64,000 nucleotides of DNA from Pyropia haitanensis. Taxonomy: Eukaryota; Rhodophyta; Bangiophyceae; Bangiales; Bangiaceae. Below the pieces are notes generated by a model. The model made no database searches. It worked only from the letters and a program-made list of their open reading frames with translations, and was not told the origin of the DNA. Shown piece after piece: positions 25,113 to 36,100 of the stretch. The first letter of the stretch is position 1, and the number at the start of each line of letters is the position of its first letter. Location of the stretch: NCBI GenBank assembly GCA_008729055.1, contig SDUX01000007.1, forward strand, positions 3,788,090 to 3,852,089, given 5' to 3'. A program made the translations under genes and the position numbers.

Positions 25113-25153
25113 CGTCGGCCGCCGCCCCGCCCTCGACACGGGCGCGGCCGTGA
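24137..25153 (+). pseudogene. TrmB-type tRNA (guanine-N7) methyltransferase-like remnant
   Basis: The TrmB family transfers methyl from S-adenosylmethionine to guanine in tRNA; this copy looks plastid-type. An ATG at 24137 opens MAFGGAAPWGPRRLAA, a plausible red-algal transit peptide. The body is spread over three frames: a segment ALTDEARVALDTIPARGDTR, then from about 24625 the SAM-binding motif VLDCCCGAGAST and VVAGVDRSHVRLSRN, and the acidic-loop region NVLLLRADVVDLWRLAADAG. An in-frame TAG at 24937-24939 follows, yet the frame continues with family-like HYLLCPNPSYP and HPVLPALLTLGGVL. The usual PNPYPK motif is degraded. Where the family has its last conserved strand (LRTNW-like), the sequence runs into (GCG)16. 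One nonsense codon, at least two frame changes and a replaced C-terminus indicate a pseudogene. Assembly error alone would not create the TAG. Confidence 0.6.
25063..25110. repeat. (GCG)16 microsatellite
   Basis: An uninterrupted run of GCG triplets lies directly after the family-like LTLGGVLVLYAK segment of the methyltransferase remnant. It encodes poly-Ala in that frame. Confidence 0.9.
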
Positions 25154-25922
25154 CGCGGTGGGCGGTCCCAGCGGCGCAAAGGTACAAAACGCTTCGGCCT
25201 GCGGTGGCTGGCGGCGGCCGCTGCGGGAGGCGGCGGCGGTGCGGGCCGCGGCGCGTTGCGGCGGTGGCGGCGGTGGGGGCGCCAGTGACGGCAGCGGCGG
25301 CGGCGTCACCGTCCGCGTCGCCTCGGTTGCGCCGGCCGCCGGCCGCGTCCGTCGGGTCGCGGGTCGGCCGAGCTGCGGCGGCCGCCGCGGTGGCGGCCGC
25401 GGAGCAGGGCGGCGGCGGGCTCGTCCCACCAACTGCCGCGCTGCCTCCGTGAGCGACGGATGGGTCGGGCGGGAGTGCTGGTCCGGGGGGGGGGAGGGCT
25501 GTGAATAGGGATGTATGTGAATAATTCTCTGTGTCATGTGAACCTGGCGGCGGTGCGTCGTTGCATGAGCACTTGACCTGGCTTAACGGTGGGCGTGCAT
25601 TTTGGATTCTCACAAGGGCGGTGCGCTGCACCCGTGGTTGCCGCACGGCTGCGCGTACCGGGGGGCGGTGCGGCGCTGCCGGTGGCTGGCGGCCGCGCGG
25701 CGCTGTGGTCCCGCCCGGCCCGCCGCTGGTGGTGGTGATAGCCGGCACCTGCGCGCGCCACCGTCTGGCGCGCACGTCAAGACAAGAGACGCTGTGGTCG
25801 GTTGGTCGGGCGCTGCCCCTCTCTCCTCCCCGCCCCCCGCAAGTCCCCCCTCGGCGCCCTGCGCGTCCTCTCCCTTCCCGTCGCGCACGCAGCCGCCCCT
25901 CCCCTCTCTCACACCCTCGGGA
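25154..25922. other. No recognised gene
   Basis: GC-rich sequence with a lower-GC patch near 25500-25600. Open frames on both strands are composition-driven. Nothing family-like was found between the methyltransferase remnant and the amine-oxidase remnant. Confidence 0.4.
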
Positions 25923-26740
25923 CTACGAGCCCTTGTTGAAGTTTTTGATGACGGACGTGTGCACTTGCGCGTTGAGCCACGCCGGCGGCGGCAGCTGCAG
26001 GTGCGCGCGTGCAGCGCGCGCCCGGCCGACTGGAGGCTGCCTTCGGCCCAGCCGTAGGTGTCGCCCCACGCCTCGTTGACGAGGTGCATGGCCAGGCCGG
26101 GCGCCGGCTGTGCAAAGAGCTCACCCGCCGCGGCGGTGCCGAGCGTCGTCGTCGCGCGGTGCGCGTGGAGGGTGACGTCAAGCCAGGCGGCCATGACGCA
26201 CACGTCGGGCTCGGGGATGACCCAGCCCGTTGTGTTGCGGACGGCGACGACGGGGCCGTGCGCGTCGCGGAGGCCGTCGACAATGGCAGTCCACGCCAGC
26301 CGCTGGCGTGGCGTCAGCCCCCGCCGCTCGAGGACGGTCAGCGCTTCGGTGCCCGACGTGGGCGTATACGGCGTGTCGGCGAAGAAGGCGCCCCACAGGC
26401 CACTGGCGGTGCGCGTCTCGTCGCCAAACGCATACGACACGAGCAGCCCCCCCCGGAACGTCGACACGTCGGCCGGGTCGCGGCACGCGACGGGCCCGTC
26501 GCGGTAGCGGAGGGCCGACATGGCGGGCCCGTCGGCGGCGAGCGCGTCGCCTGCCGACAGGCGGAGCGTGGCGAGCCACCACGCTCCAATGACGTTGTCC
26601 ACCGAAAAGATGCGGCCGCCAAAGCGGTCGCTGCCTTTAAAGATGCACACGTCAGAGGGCCGCACCGCGTTCGCGTCTACGGCCACTCCTATTGTCTGGA
26701 GTCGAGCCCCATTCCATGGCATCAATCCCTGGCCTCGCTG
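25923..26740 (-). pseudogene. FAD-dependent amine oxidase-like remnant
   Basis: Flavin amine oxidases oxidise amines or amino acids and release hydrogen peroxide. The minus strand shows the second half of the FAD-binding motif (VCIFKGSDRFGGRIFSV, near 26660-26600). A middle part follows (GGLLVSYAFGDE; GAFFADTPYTPTSGTEALTV), and a C-terminal FAD-contact region, HLVNEAWGDTYGWAEGSLQ (near 26090-26030). The GxGxxG loop that should precede SDRFGGR is absent, and the long substrate domain is far too short. The C-terminus continues only in another frame (LQLPPPAWLNAQVHTSVIKN, stop at 25923-25925) after what looks like a 2-bp GC expansion near 26013. I infer a decayed, internally deleted copy. Family assignment is by motif memory; another FAD oxidoreductase is possible. 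Confidence 0.5.
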
Positions 26741-26864
26741 TCGTCCCCGCCCAACAAAGCTGCGCTGGCGACGGTGCGACGGGCGCCGTCCCAGCCCTCC
26801 CCTGTCACTCGGGAAAAGGGGATGACAGGCGGCCGCGCGACCGTGGCAGGCTCCGCGGCCGGCA

Positions 26865-27180
26865 GTGTGCATCGTGGCCAAGAATACCATCCCGCGGCAC
26901 GACCGCCCGCGGCGGGCATGCCGCGACCACCCCCACCCACCGTCATGGCCGACGGCGGGCACCCACCGCCGAGTGCATCCCTGCCAGCGGCGCCTAGGGC
27001 ACGTAGAAACAGCAGCGGCAGGGACGCGTCGACCACGTGTGGGGTGGGCGGAGGTCGCCACGCGCTATGCGCGGCGCGACGTGCGGGCGGTGGGGAAGCA
27101 CGGGCACGGCGTCAAGAAGAGGGGTGAGGGTGTGCTCGTCCGCAAGATGAGCCGCAGGCCCGCGGTCCCCCCTCCCCCCC
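26865..27180. repeat. Dispersed duplication, copy 1
   Basis: This segment resembles 28925-29240 in the same orientation. Shared landmarks are CGACCACCCCCACC/CGACGACCCCCACC, GCATCCCTGCCAGC, GGGCACG, a GTGGGGTGGG block and CCCGC(G/T)G near the end. Read on the minus strand, the two copies give RWQGCTRRWVPAVGHDGGWG and SWQGCIGGGVRCRPRRRWG. The copies lie about 2.06 kb apart on either side of an LRR-like remnant. Confidence 0.5.
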
Positions 27181-28250
27181 TCACTGTCGGCGCACGGCGA
27201 GCGCCACGGTATCCGCAAGCGCCCAGCGCCACCGTGCGACTCGCCGCGACCTCTACTTCTCTTCATCGCACGACGATCGTGTGGAGGGACCCGGCGGTGG
27301 ACGGCGCCCGCCTCAAAGGCGGCCGACACGGCCGCGGCCACGTCGAGGCACGACAGCCCTAGACGGTCCAGGGCGTCAACAACGACGCACCACCGCCGCC
27401 ACGCCATCGCCGTCCGCGCAGCGCGCGTCGCGCAGCCACAGACCCGTCACGGCCGGGCACACGCCGCCCGCGGCGGCGAGCGGCGCCGCTGTCACGGACG
27501 CGTCGACGCCCAGGCAGCGCACCTGCGGCAAGATGGGTGGGCGGCGCGGCCACGCGGCCGCGACGCCGCCGTCGGCGGGCAGGTCGAGCGCCGGCCCCAT
27601 CACCGGGAGGTCCCAGGGAGCGCCGCCGCGGCGCCCGCGCCGCGACGACCGCCAGCAGCTCCCCACCCGCGCCGGCGGGCGCCGCGTCCCCCTCCAGCCT
27701 CGGCGTGTCGAGGTCGTCGCGGGCAGCGTCCGCCGCCAGCGCCGGGCGCCGCAGCCGACGCAACGCCCCGGACACCGCGCCCAGGCGCGCGCGCACGGGC
27801 ACGTGCGGGGGGACAAAGACGGTCAGCGCCACCAGCGACGGCGCGGCCGGCGCGGTCAGCGCGGCGGCCAGCCCCGCCGCGGCGGTCACAACCCCCGCCC
27901 GGTTCCGCCGGTCGCGTCGCAGCCGCAGCGCACCACCGCCGCCACCTCCGCCGACCGGTCCGCAACGCGGTCCGAGCGCGCCGGGTGCCGCGCGCGCAGA
28001 ACAACGCCCACCCCCCCCGAAAAACGAGGTGCTGGGTCAGCCGCCCACCGCGGCATCCAGCCTTGACCGCCCGACTCGCGTCCACCCAGCCCGCCCGCAG
28101 CGCAGGGCACGCGCCCACCGCGCCCGCCGCCGCCACCAAGCCACGGGACGGGACCAGCTGGCGGCCGCCGGCCTCTCCGTCGAGCGCCGGCGGGTAGGGA
28201 ACAGCCGACGCCGCACCGACACGGCGGTGTCAAAGATGGGGGGCTGCACA
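27000..28250 (-). pseudogene. Leucine-rich-repeat-like protein remnant
   Basis: The minus strand has scattered pieces with the leucine spacing of LRR proteins, in changing frames. They are: a segment with GLVAAAGAVGACPALRAGWV (near 28140-28080); SLVALTVFVPPHVPVRARLG with GAVSGALRRLRRPALAADAA (near 27850-27720); QVRCLGVDASVTAAPLAAAG and AVTGLWLRDARCADGDGVAA (near 27530-27400); and DALDRLGLSCLDVAAAVSAA (near 27380-27320). Frames change at least twice and stops intervene. This pattern fits a decayed F-box/LRR-type gene. No F-box was identified, and chance Leu/Ala-rich sequence cannot be excluded. Confidence 0.35.
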
Positions 28251-28924
28251 CCCGAGCAAACAGCTCACGGGGAGGTCGGTGAGGGAGGCGGATGGAGCGG
28301 GAAGACAGGGAGGGGCGCCCGCTCGTGGCCGTTGCCCAGACGGCGCCACGCGTGCCGCCGGGCCGCCCGCTGGCCGCCACTGTCTGGGCGGCGTCACGCG
28401 CGGGGTGGTACCGCCGGCTCGCGGCAGGAGCCCGGCAGGCGCCAGTCGTGCCGCCGCCCCGCCGGCTGGCGGCCGCGAGACCCCGCCGGCAGCAGCCGCA
28501 CCGCTGCTTGGACAAACCGCACCAGGAGCGCCAGCGGTCATGGCGGCCGCGTGGGGCGTGCCCGCACGCCTCGCGGCGGGACAGGGGGAGGGGGCGGCGC
28601 AGGAGCAGGGAGAGCGGGGGGGGGCGAGTGCAGGCCCCCCCCGAGAGCGGCGTGGAAACCGACCAGTAGGGAGCGTGGTAGCTAGTGGGTAGGGTGAGGG
28701 AGGGGCGGGTTGGTCGGGAAGCGAGACGGGGTGAGATTGCCAACGGCGGCGGGAGCGGCGACCATCTCATGATGCTGTGCAGGAGCCAGGTGAGACGTGG
28801 CGCGTATTTCGAAAGGTTGTTCTTGATCCGGGAATTGTATTGATGCGACGTGGCAGTTGACCAGCGCAGTACTTCTGCAGCGTCATGTCTGGGGTATTCT
28901 ACATCACATGCCTGGCAGCCGAAT
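28251..28924. other. No recognised gene; AT-richer patch
   Basis: A GC-rich stretch passes into a visibly AT-richer stretch (28760-28925). No protein family, splice-site pair or repeat was recognised here. Confidence 0.4.
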
Positions 28925-29240
28925 TCTTGGGATTGTACAGGACGCAAGCAGCATCCAGGGCACCAGCGCCCTCGGCGTGCGTACCGCGACGACCCCCACC
29001 GCCGCCGCGGCCGACATCGGACACCCCCGCCGATGCATCCCTGCCAGCTGCGCACGGGGCACGCAGACTGCAGTGGCGGGGAGCAATCGAGCATGGGTGG
29101 GGTGGGGGGGGGACAACACGCGCCCCGCGGGGTACGGCGTGGCGACGGCGCAGGGGCATTGATACGGCGTGGGGAGGGAGGAGTGCGGGTGCTGGTGGGC
29201 AAGACAGACGGTAGGCCCGCTGCCTTATCCCCTCCCCTCC
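28925..29240. repeat. Dispersed duplication, copy 2
   Basis: Partner of the segment at 26865-27180, in direct orientation and clearly diverged. No terminal inverted repeats or target-site duplication could be recognised by eye. Confidence 0.5.
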
Positions 29241-32200
29241 AAATGCGGCGGCGGGCGTGTCCTTCTTGGCCCGCTGGCACCAAGCCCCACCGTGGGTACC
29301 AGCGCGGCCACACTTCCCACCCATTGCCAACGTGGCCGCGCTCCTCGCCGACGCGGCCGCCGCGCGTCGTGACCCTTTTGAAGGGTGGCCTCCGTCCTCT
29401 CCCTGCTCATCCAAGGTCTCATCCGAGGAGCGGCAACCAACGATGAAGGTGCTGCCGGTGTGACGGTGGCGCCAACAGACCGAAAAGACCCGTGGTTTCG
29501 GCCGTGGTTGCGACGCCAAGCGTCAGGCGACCGCCGCCGGGGAGGACGAGGTCGGCCCCCGCGCGGGGGAGGCTCCCCATCAGGACGGTGGCTCTCTTCT
29601 TATTTCAAGGGCGCCCGGCGTCGATGTGACGCGGGGGGCGCTGGGATTGTCGCGCCGCTGCCGCCGCTGGCGACGCCGCCAGCCGTCACACGGCCAGGCG
29701 ACAGGGGCAAGGCGAACGTCGGCCGCCACGGCGACGGCGACGGCGACTGCGACGGCGGCAACCGTGGTGGCATCGGCAACCGCGGCGACGGCTGCGGTGG
29801 CACCGAGTGGCCCGCCCCCGGGCGGGGGGCCGGGCGGTCCCGCGCGCGGCCGCCACCGCCTGCGACCACACCGTCCTCGGCCGGAGCGCGGGGTACGCTC
29901 TTGTGCTGCCGCGGGCACTCTATGTTGGCCGACGCGGCCGCTGGCGGTCACCGCCGACGAATTTGGACGGCGCGACCATGGCGGCGCCGCTGCTCGCTAC
30001 CATAGTGGACTCTGTTGCGGGAAAGCGGGCATCGGCACAGGCGCTCGGCGCGCGGCGTCAAGTCTCAGTGCGCCAGTAGAATGACCAAGGCGGCACGGTC
30101 CGTTTGGCCCCACTGCACCCACTGCCTTCCGTCTGTCCCTGTACAAGGCACACCCCCCTCCTTGTGCCGTCGCGGCAGCTACAGGAGGAACCAAAGCGAT
30201 CGGGGACGGTGGTGGCAACCGCAGGGCTGCCAGTTCCTGTTTTCCCTTCAGCGGCGGTGGGGATGATGGATGGCGCTGGTGTTGGCTGTCGGCACATGAT
30301 TGACGGAGGAACGAAGCGGGAGGAGGGGTGGAGGTGTGGGAGAGGGCGCGGCTACCTTTCGCTACCTGAGAGGAGCGCGCATGACGGTCGACCGTGTCCT
30401 GGCCGGCTGTCTCTGCCAACCCGCCTCGGCCCGCCACGGCGCGCTGGCGGCTAGCACGCCGTCGTGGCGGACGGTGCCGGCCGCACGGCGACTGCAGGCG
30501 GCCGCCTGCCTGCCCGCCGCGGCGTCGGGTTGCCCCCCCAGGAAACGCGGAGAGGACGGAGAGTGGACCGGGCACGGGCAGCGGTCGCAGCGTCGGTAGA
30601 GGCGGTGCAGCTGGCTAGACAGGGCCGAGGCGGCGTTGGCCGTGGGCGTCTGGGCACGCTGGGTAGGCCGCCTGAGCGGGGTAGGCCCGGCAGGCGAACC
30701 GGGAAATAGGACGCCACGGGCGCGCGGACAGGGGGAGGTGTGCGAAGCGACGACCGCGGACGGAGGGGCCCGCCGCGCACCGCCCGCGGGGCCACCGCAC
30801 GTACGTCCGCCAGTCCGCGGCGGAGGGGGGGCGCGCGCCGGCCGCGGCGTGCCGGCGCGGAGCGACGGTGCACACCTGCCCGCCCTGTCGGTTTGGGTGC
30901 CCGCACGCTCGGCCGGGCGGGGGCGGGCGCTCGTGCCGCCGCCCGGCCGGCGGCGGCGTGCAAACGAGGACGCTCTGTAGCGCCCAGACGCGGGCGACCC
31001 GCACGGGCGGGGGGGGGGGTTGCACGGGGGGAAGCAGGGGAGGAGGGGAGGGGGAGGGGCGGGTGAGGGGGCGCCCCCGCCGGCCCCGCGGCTACCCACT
31101 CCCGTGGCGGGGCGGGCGCAGAGCGGTGGCCGTGGCCGCGTCGGCGCCACACCGGTCAGCGGGGCGGGGGCGGCCGTGTCGGGCACACGCCTGTTTACCG
31201 CTGCTGCTGACAGCGTGCGCACGACGCGGGGGTGAGCACCGGCAAACGCTGATCCCGTGCGCCTGTATACAGTATCCGGCCACACCTCGGCGCTACGGCC
31301 GCGGCCGTGGGGACCGCGGCGCCAGTGTGTCCGTGGCTTCCGACGGGGGTCCCTCGCCCGCCTCTGTGTCTCTCGCTACGCGGGCTGTGTCAGACTGTCG
31401 GCCGTTTTCGCGACCCAGTGGCGCTGACGACAGGCAACCGTCCCGTCCCGGCCGCCCCTCTCTGCCACCGCTCCCCCCCCCCCTCTCTCCGCGCTGCCTC
31501 CAGCAGTCCGCCCCCCCCCCCCCCCCGCCCGCGAGCGCACAGCGACGCGGCCAGCCAGGCGTTTACACCAGGGCCACGATGGCGGAGAGACCGCCAACCC
31601 CCCCCCCCAACTCTCGCGTCGGGGAGAGCGTGGCCTCCTCCCCACGCGCCGCCGACTGCCGCCTGCCTCACCCCCCCCGCCCCCCCCCCCCCTCCCCCCT
31701 CCACCGCGACTCCCACCCACCCCGACGCGCGCCGGCTGCCGAGTGGCAGCGGGTCGTTGGCGCGCCGAACAAACCAACCGCCCCCGCCCCCACGACGCTC
31801 CCCGAGGCCCTCTATCTGTCCGGCGGCAGCGCCGCGGCGTTCTGCCCCCCTGCCTTTTGGACCAATGGGCGGCCGCCGACGCGGGTGGGGGTGTGGCCCT
31901 GGCGGGAAGCCGCCGCCAAAAACGTGGGCGCGCCTCCCGCAACGCCGCCGCGGTGGCGCGGGTGGGTTGCGGGAGCGGGGGGGGGGGGCTCGCTCCCGCC
32001 GCTCGTGCGCGCCGCCGCGGCACCGCTTCGCCGTCGTTGCCCACCCCCGCCTCGGACAGCGGCGCCGTGCCCCGCTTTCCCTGCCCACCCCCCCCACCCC
32101 CCCTTCCCCCCCTTCCCAGTCCCCCCTCCCCCCCAACCGCTTGCCACTCAACCGCCGCCGATTGAACGCGGGCCGGCGGGCCCCGCCCGTCCGGGCCAGC

Positions 32201-33180
32201 CAGCCGGATAGACGCCTACGTACGCACGTGCGGCGCCAATTATTGTACCGGCCGGCGGAGGCGCCGGCGGCAGGTCGCGCAGACGCGCAGCCACCCCCCC
32301 CACGCCCACTCCCCCCCCCCCCCCCGCCACGCTGCCCTCCCCTCTCCTCCCCGCGCTGCTCACGCTCGCCCTCAACCGCTCCTCCCTCCCACCCGCCCCC
32401 GCACGCTACCCCCCCCCCCCCCCCCCCCCCCGCCCCCCCGCCGCTGCCGTCACTCCCCGCGCTGACGGTCCACGTAGCGTTTGCCACCCCGGCCGCCGCC
32501 ACGGTCGGCGGCCGTCCCGCCCCCCACCCCCCCCAACCCCCCCCCCCCCCCCCCCCCCCGTCCGGATCGTCACTCGAGGCACCAGCGGCGGCCTGCCGCG
32601 CGCCGCCCGCGCGGCCCGCGGTGGGTGAGGGCGGGGTGTGTGTCGGCGGCGCGGCAGCGGCGGCGGCGGCGTGTGCGTGTCACCGCCACCGCGCCCGTCG
32701 TGGGTGACGGCGCCGCCCCCCACCGCCCCGCCGCCGCACACGTCGGCGGCCAACCTCCGAGCGACCCACCCAACCCGGCCTCCCCCCCCCCCCCCTCCAA
32801 CCCCAACCCCAACGACCTGCGGCTCCCCAGCCAACCCCCCCCCCCCCCACCCCCCCTAGCTGGCCTATTCCGACGGGCGCCCCACCGCGAACGGTGCGGC
32901 GGCCGGGACGCGGGTGCCCCCGCCCACCGCACGCGCGCGGTGCGGGGTGGCGGCCGGCGGCGGCCGCGGGCGACGGCCGCGGGCGCGGCGGCGCGGGTCC
33001 CCCCCCCCCCCCCCCTCCCACGCCGGCCAGGGTAGGGCCCTTGCCCCTCTCCACCCTACACCGTTTCCGGTCTGCCGCTTGACTTGCCGCCCGTGTCTCG
33101 ACGCGCCGCCCTCTGCCTTACTCCTCCCCACCCCCCCCCCCCCGCCCGCCCCTCCGTCCCCCCCCTTGCCCTCGGAGGGG
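29241..33180. other. Low-complexity region with long C and G runs, no recognised gene
   Basis: The left part (29.2-30.4 kb) is moderately complex, with a lower-GC patch near 30.1-30.3 kb. From 31 kb onward the plus strand is dominated by C runs, including two of 23 C (32409-32431 and 32537-32559). Open frames on both strands are Pro/Arg/Gly/Ala-rich and unrecognised. The right end is the 5' flank of the EDC4-like gene. Confidence 0.45.
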
Positions 33181-36100
33181 ATGGCGGAAGCACCGTCGGC
33201 CGGTGTGGCGTCGCGGGCGGCGCGGTGGGAGGCGGCGGCCGCCCGCTCGTCGTCGGTGGAGGACGCGTCGGCCGAGGCGGCGGCGGCGGCGCCCGCGCTG
33301 GCCGCGGCGGATCGGGTGGCGGCGGCGGCGGCGGCGGCCGACGCCGCGGCCGCCGACGCGAACCGGTCGGCGGCGGCGGCGGCGGCGGCGGCCGAGGCGG
33401 CCGCCGACGCGGCCACTGCGGGCGTGCCCGTCGCGGTCATGGACAGTGGCGATGAGGGTTCGTCCTCGGAGGAGGAGGTGAGCGTCACGGACAGTGAGGA
33501 CGTGTCGGACGACTCGGCCGACTCGTCGGTAGTGGAGGTGGACGAAGTAGAGGACGAGGTCGAGTCGGAGGAGGTGGAGGAGGAGGTGTTTGTGGAAGAG
33601 GAGTCGCTTGGCGAGCTCCCGCCCGTCGCGGCGGCCAAGGGGCTGGTGCGGGAGCCTAGTGACGTGTACGAGCCGCTGCCGCCGCCCGTCATGGACGACT
33701 TTGAGGACGTACCCCCCGCGCCCGTGGCCGTGCCGGCCGTGGCGGCCGCCGCCGTGCCCGTCCCCGTGCCGCCGCCGTCGGTAGACGGTACTGCCGCGGC
33801 CGTGCCAGCCGCGGCTAGGTCGGTGGCGCCCGAGGCCAAACCGGCCGCAGCCGCCGCGGAGCCAGCCGCTGCCGCTGCGGAGCCGGCCCCTGTCGAGGCC
33901 ACCAAGCCGTCGCGCTTTGCACCGTTTTCTGCGGCGGCCGCGGTGTTTTCCGCCTCTGCTTCTTCCATCAAATCCGTTGTCGCGCCCGCCAAGGAGGCCC
34001 CCCCGGCCGCGTCTGTATCCGACGCCCCGCCGCCGGCTGGCGCTGCCGGCACCGCCCCCGCCGAGACGGCCAGGGGGGCCCCCACTTCGGCGTCACCCCC
34101 GTCATCGGAGGAGTCGCCGTCGCCATCCGGTGCCTCTCCTGGACGTCTTGCCGCCGCGGCCGCGGCGGTTGCGTCCTTCCCCGCCGCGGTCAAGGCCGCC
34201 GTGACCCCCGTCAAGGAGCCGGCCGCGCCTGTCGCCGAGGCGGCGCCCGCCGCGGACGTCACGAGAGAGCCCGTAGCGCCCGCTCGGGCGGACGCGTCGG
34301 CGTCAGCGTCGGCGTCGGACGAGGGGTCGGCCGCGCCGGTGGTTGCGGATGCTGCCGCCACCGAGGGCGCCGCGTCGACCGCGCCACGCGGGCGGGTCGC
34401 CGCGGCCATGGCGGCTGTTGCAGGCATCCCTGCTGCTGCCAAGGCTGCCGTAACGCCCGCTGAGAAGCGCCCGTCAGCGTCGTCGTCATCCGTCGACGAA
34501 ACAGCCGCCCCGGTGACAGCGGACGCTGCCTTGACCAAGGATACTTCGCCAGACCCGCCACGTGGGCGGCTGGCTGCTGCTGCTGCGGCTGTTGCGGCGA
34601 TCCCTGCCGCTGCCAAGGCCGCCGTAACCCCCGCTGAGAAGCGCTCGTCGGCGTCGTCTTCATCGGATGAGGAGTCGGCCGCGCCGGTCGTTACGGATGC
34701 TGCTCCCACCGAGGGCGCCGCGTCGACTTCGCCACGCGGGCCGCTGGCCGCTGCTGCTGCGGCTGTTGCGGGTATCCCTGCTGCTGCCAAGGCCGCCGTA
34801 ACGCCCGCTCAGAAGCGTCCGTCGGCGTCGTCTTCATCGGACGAGGACAGCGCGACTCCGGTTGTTGGTGACGCTGCGCCCACCGAGGACACCTCTACGG
34901 CACCACGCGGGAGGCTGGCTGCTGCTGCTGCGGCTATGGCAGCAGCCCCTGCTGCTGTCAAGGCTGCCTTGACGCCTGCCACCAAAGACACATCGACGGC
35001 TGCCGACGACGCGGCTGCGACGGCGGCAGGTCCAGACACGTCCACCGTCGAGTCGACCAGAGATGTCCCGTCGCAGACGGCGTCATCCTCAGCGGCCGGT
35101 GTCTTGCCGGCTGCGCGCGGCGACGGCGCCGATTCGCCCCCGCCTCCCACGCCTGGTCGTCTGGGTGCGTCTGCGTACAAGCTTTTCGGGCAGCAGGCGG
35201 ACTTGGAGGACGCCACGTATCTGCCGCCGCCGCCTGAGGATGGCGAGGTCAGCCCAACAGCGTACACGCCGTCTGGGGCTGACGCCCGCTTTGCTGCGTT
35301 GGCGTCGTCTACGTCCCATACGTCCGAGGCGGATCGCGGCGCGCTTGGCGGTGGTCCTATGGGCAGTCGCAGCGTGGGCGGACGCGACGTGCCAGCCAAC
35401 ATTCCCGCGGTGCCGCAGCCGGCGCGGATGATGGAGGACGCTGCTGGCGAGACGTCAGAGGAAGATGAGGAGGTGGACGTGGAGTCGGATGGGCAAGGCT
35501 CTGAGGAGGAGGATGTTGCCGGTGCCAATGTGCCCGCGGTGGCGCTGCCGGGGGATGGGGACGAGTTTGCTGACGCGAATGACCGTATGGAGGACGCGGC
35601 GCCTGCGGTCTTGGGGGTGGTTGCTGCTGCGCCCGTCGCGGGTGCTGACCGGGAGATGCCCCCGCTTGGCAGCCGGGGGCACGACGCGGCCGAGCCGATC
35701 GCACCCGTGCCAGGACATGGTGTCAAGCCAAGCATGGACAGCATGGCTGTCAACGGGTCCACGTCGGACCTGGCCCCAATGTATGAGCGCGTTGTGTCTG
35801 TGCCGGTTGTGGCGATGGAGGATGAGGAGGACGAAGCGGTGGCAGCGGCCGATGTGGACTCGCGGGAAGTGGCGGCGGACCGGGCGTCAGCTGGTGTGCC
35901 TGCCGTCGTGGCAAGCGACACCAACGTTGATGACGACGATGAGTCGGCGTCGTGGAGGACGGGTTCACGTGGCCTCGCTGCTGGCACCGCCGCTGTTGCC
36001 GCTACCGTTGCCGTTCCGGCGGCTGCAGCCGCTCATACTGCCGCACAAGACACGGAGGACGTCTCGGAAGACGCCTCGGACGTTGCCTCAGAGGACACCG

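Noticed and set aside
32865..34790. 641-codon minus frame opposite the EDC4-like gene
   Set aside because: A mirror of Ala/Ser/Thr-rich codons; the plus frame continues into a WD40-like region, the minus frame into nothing.
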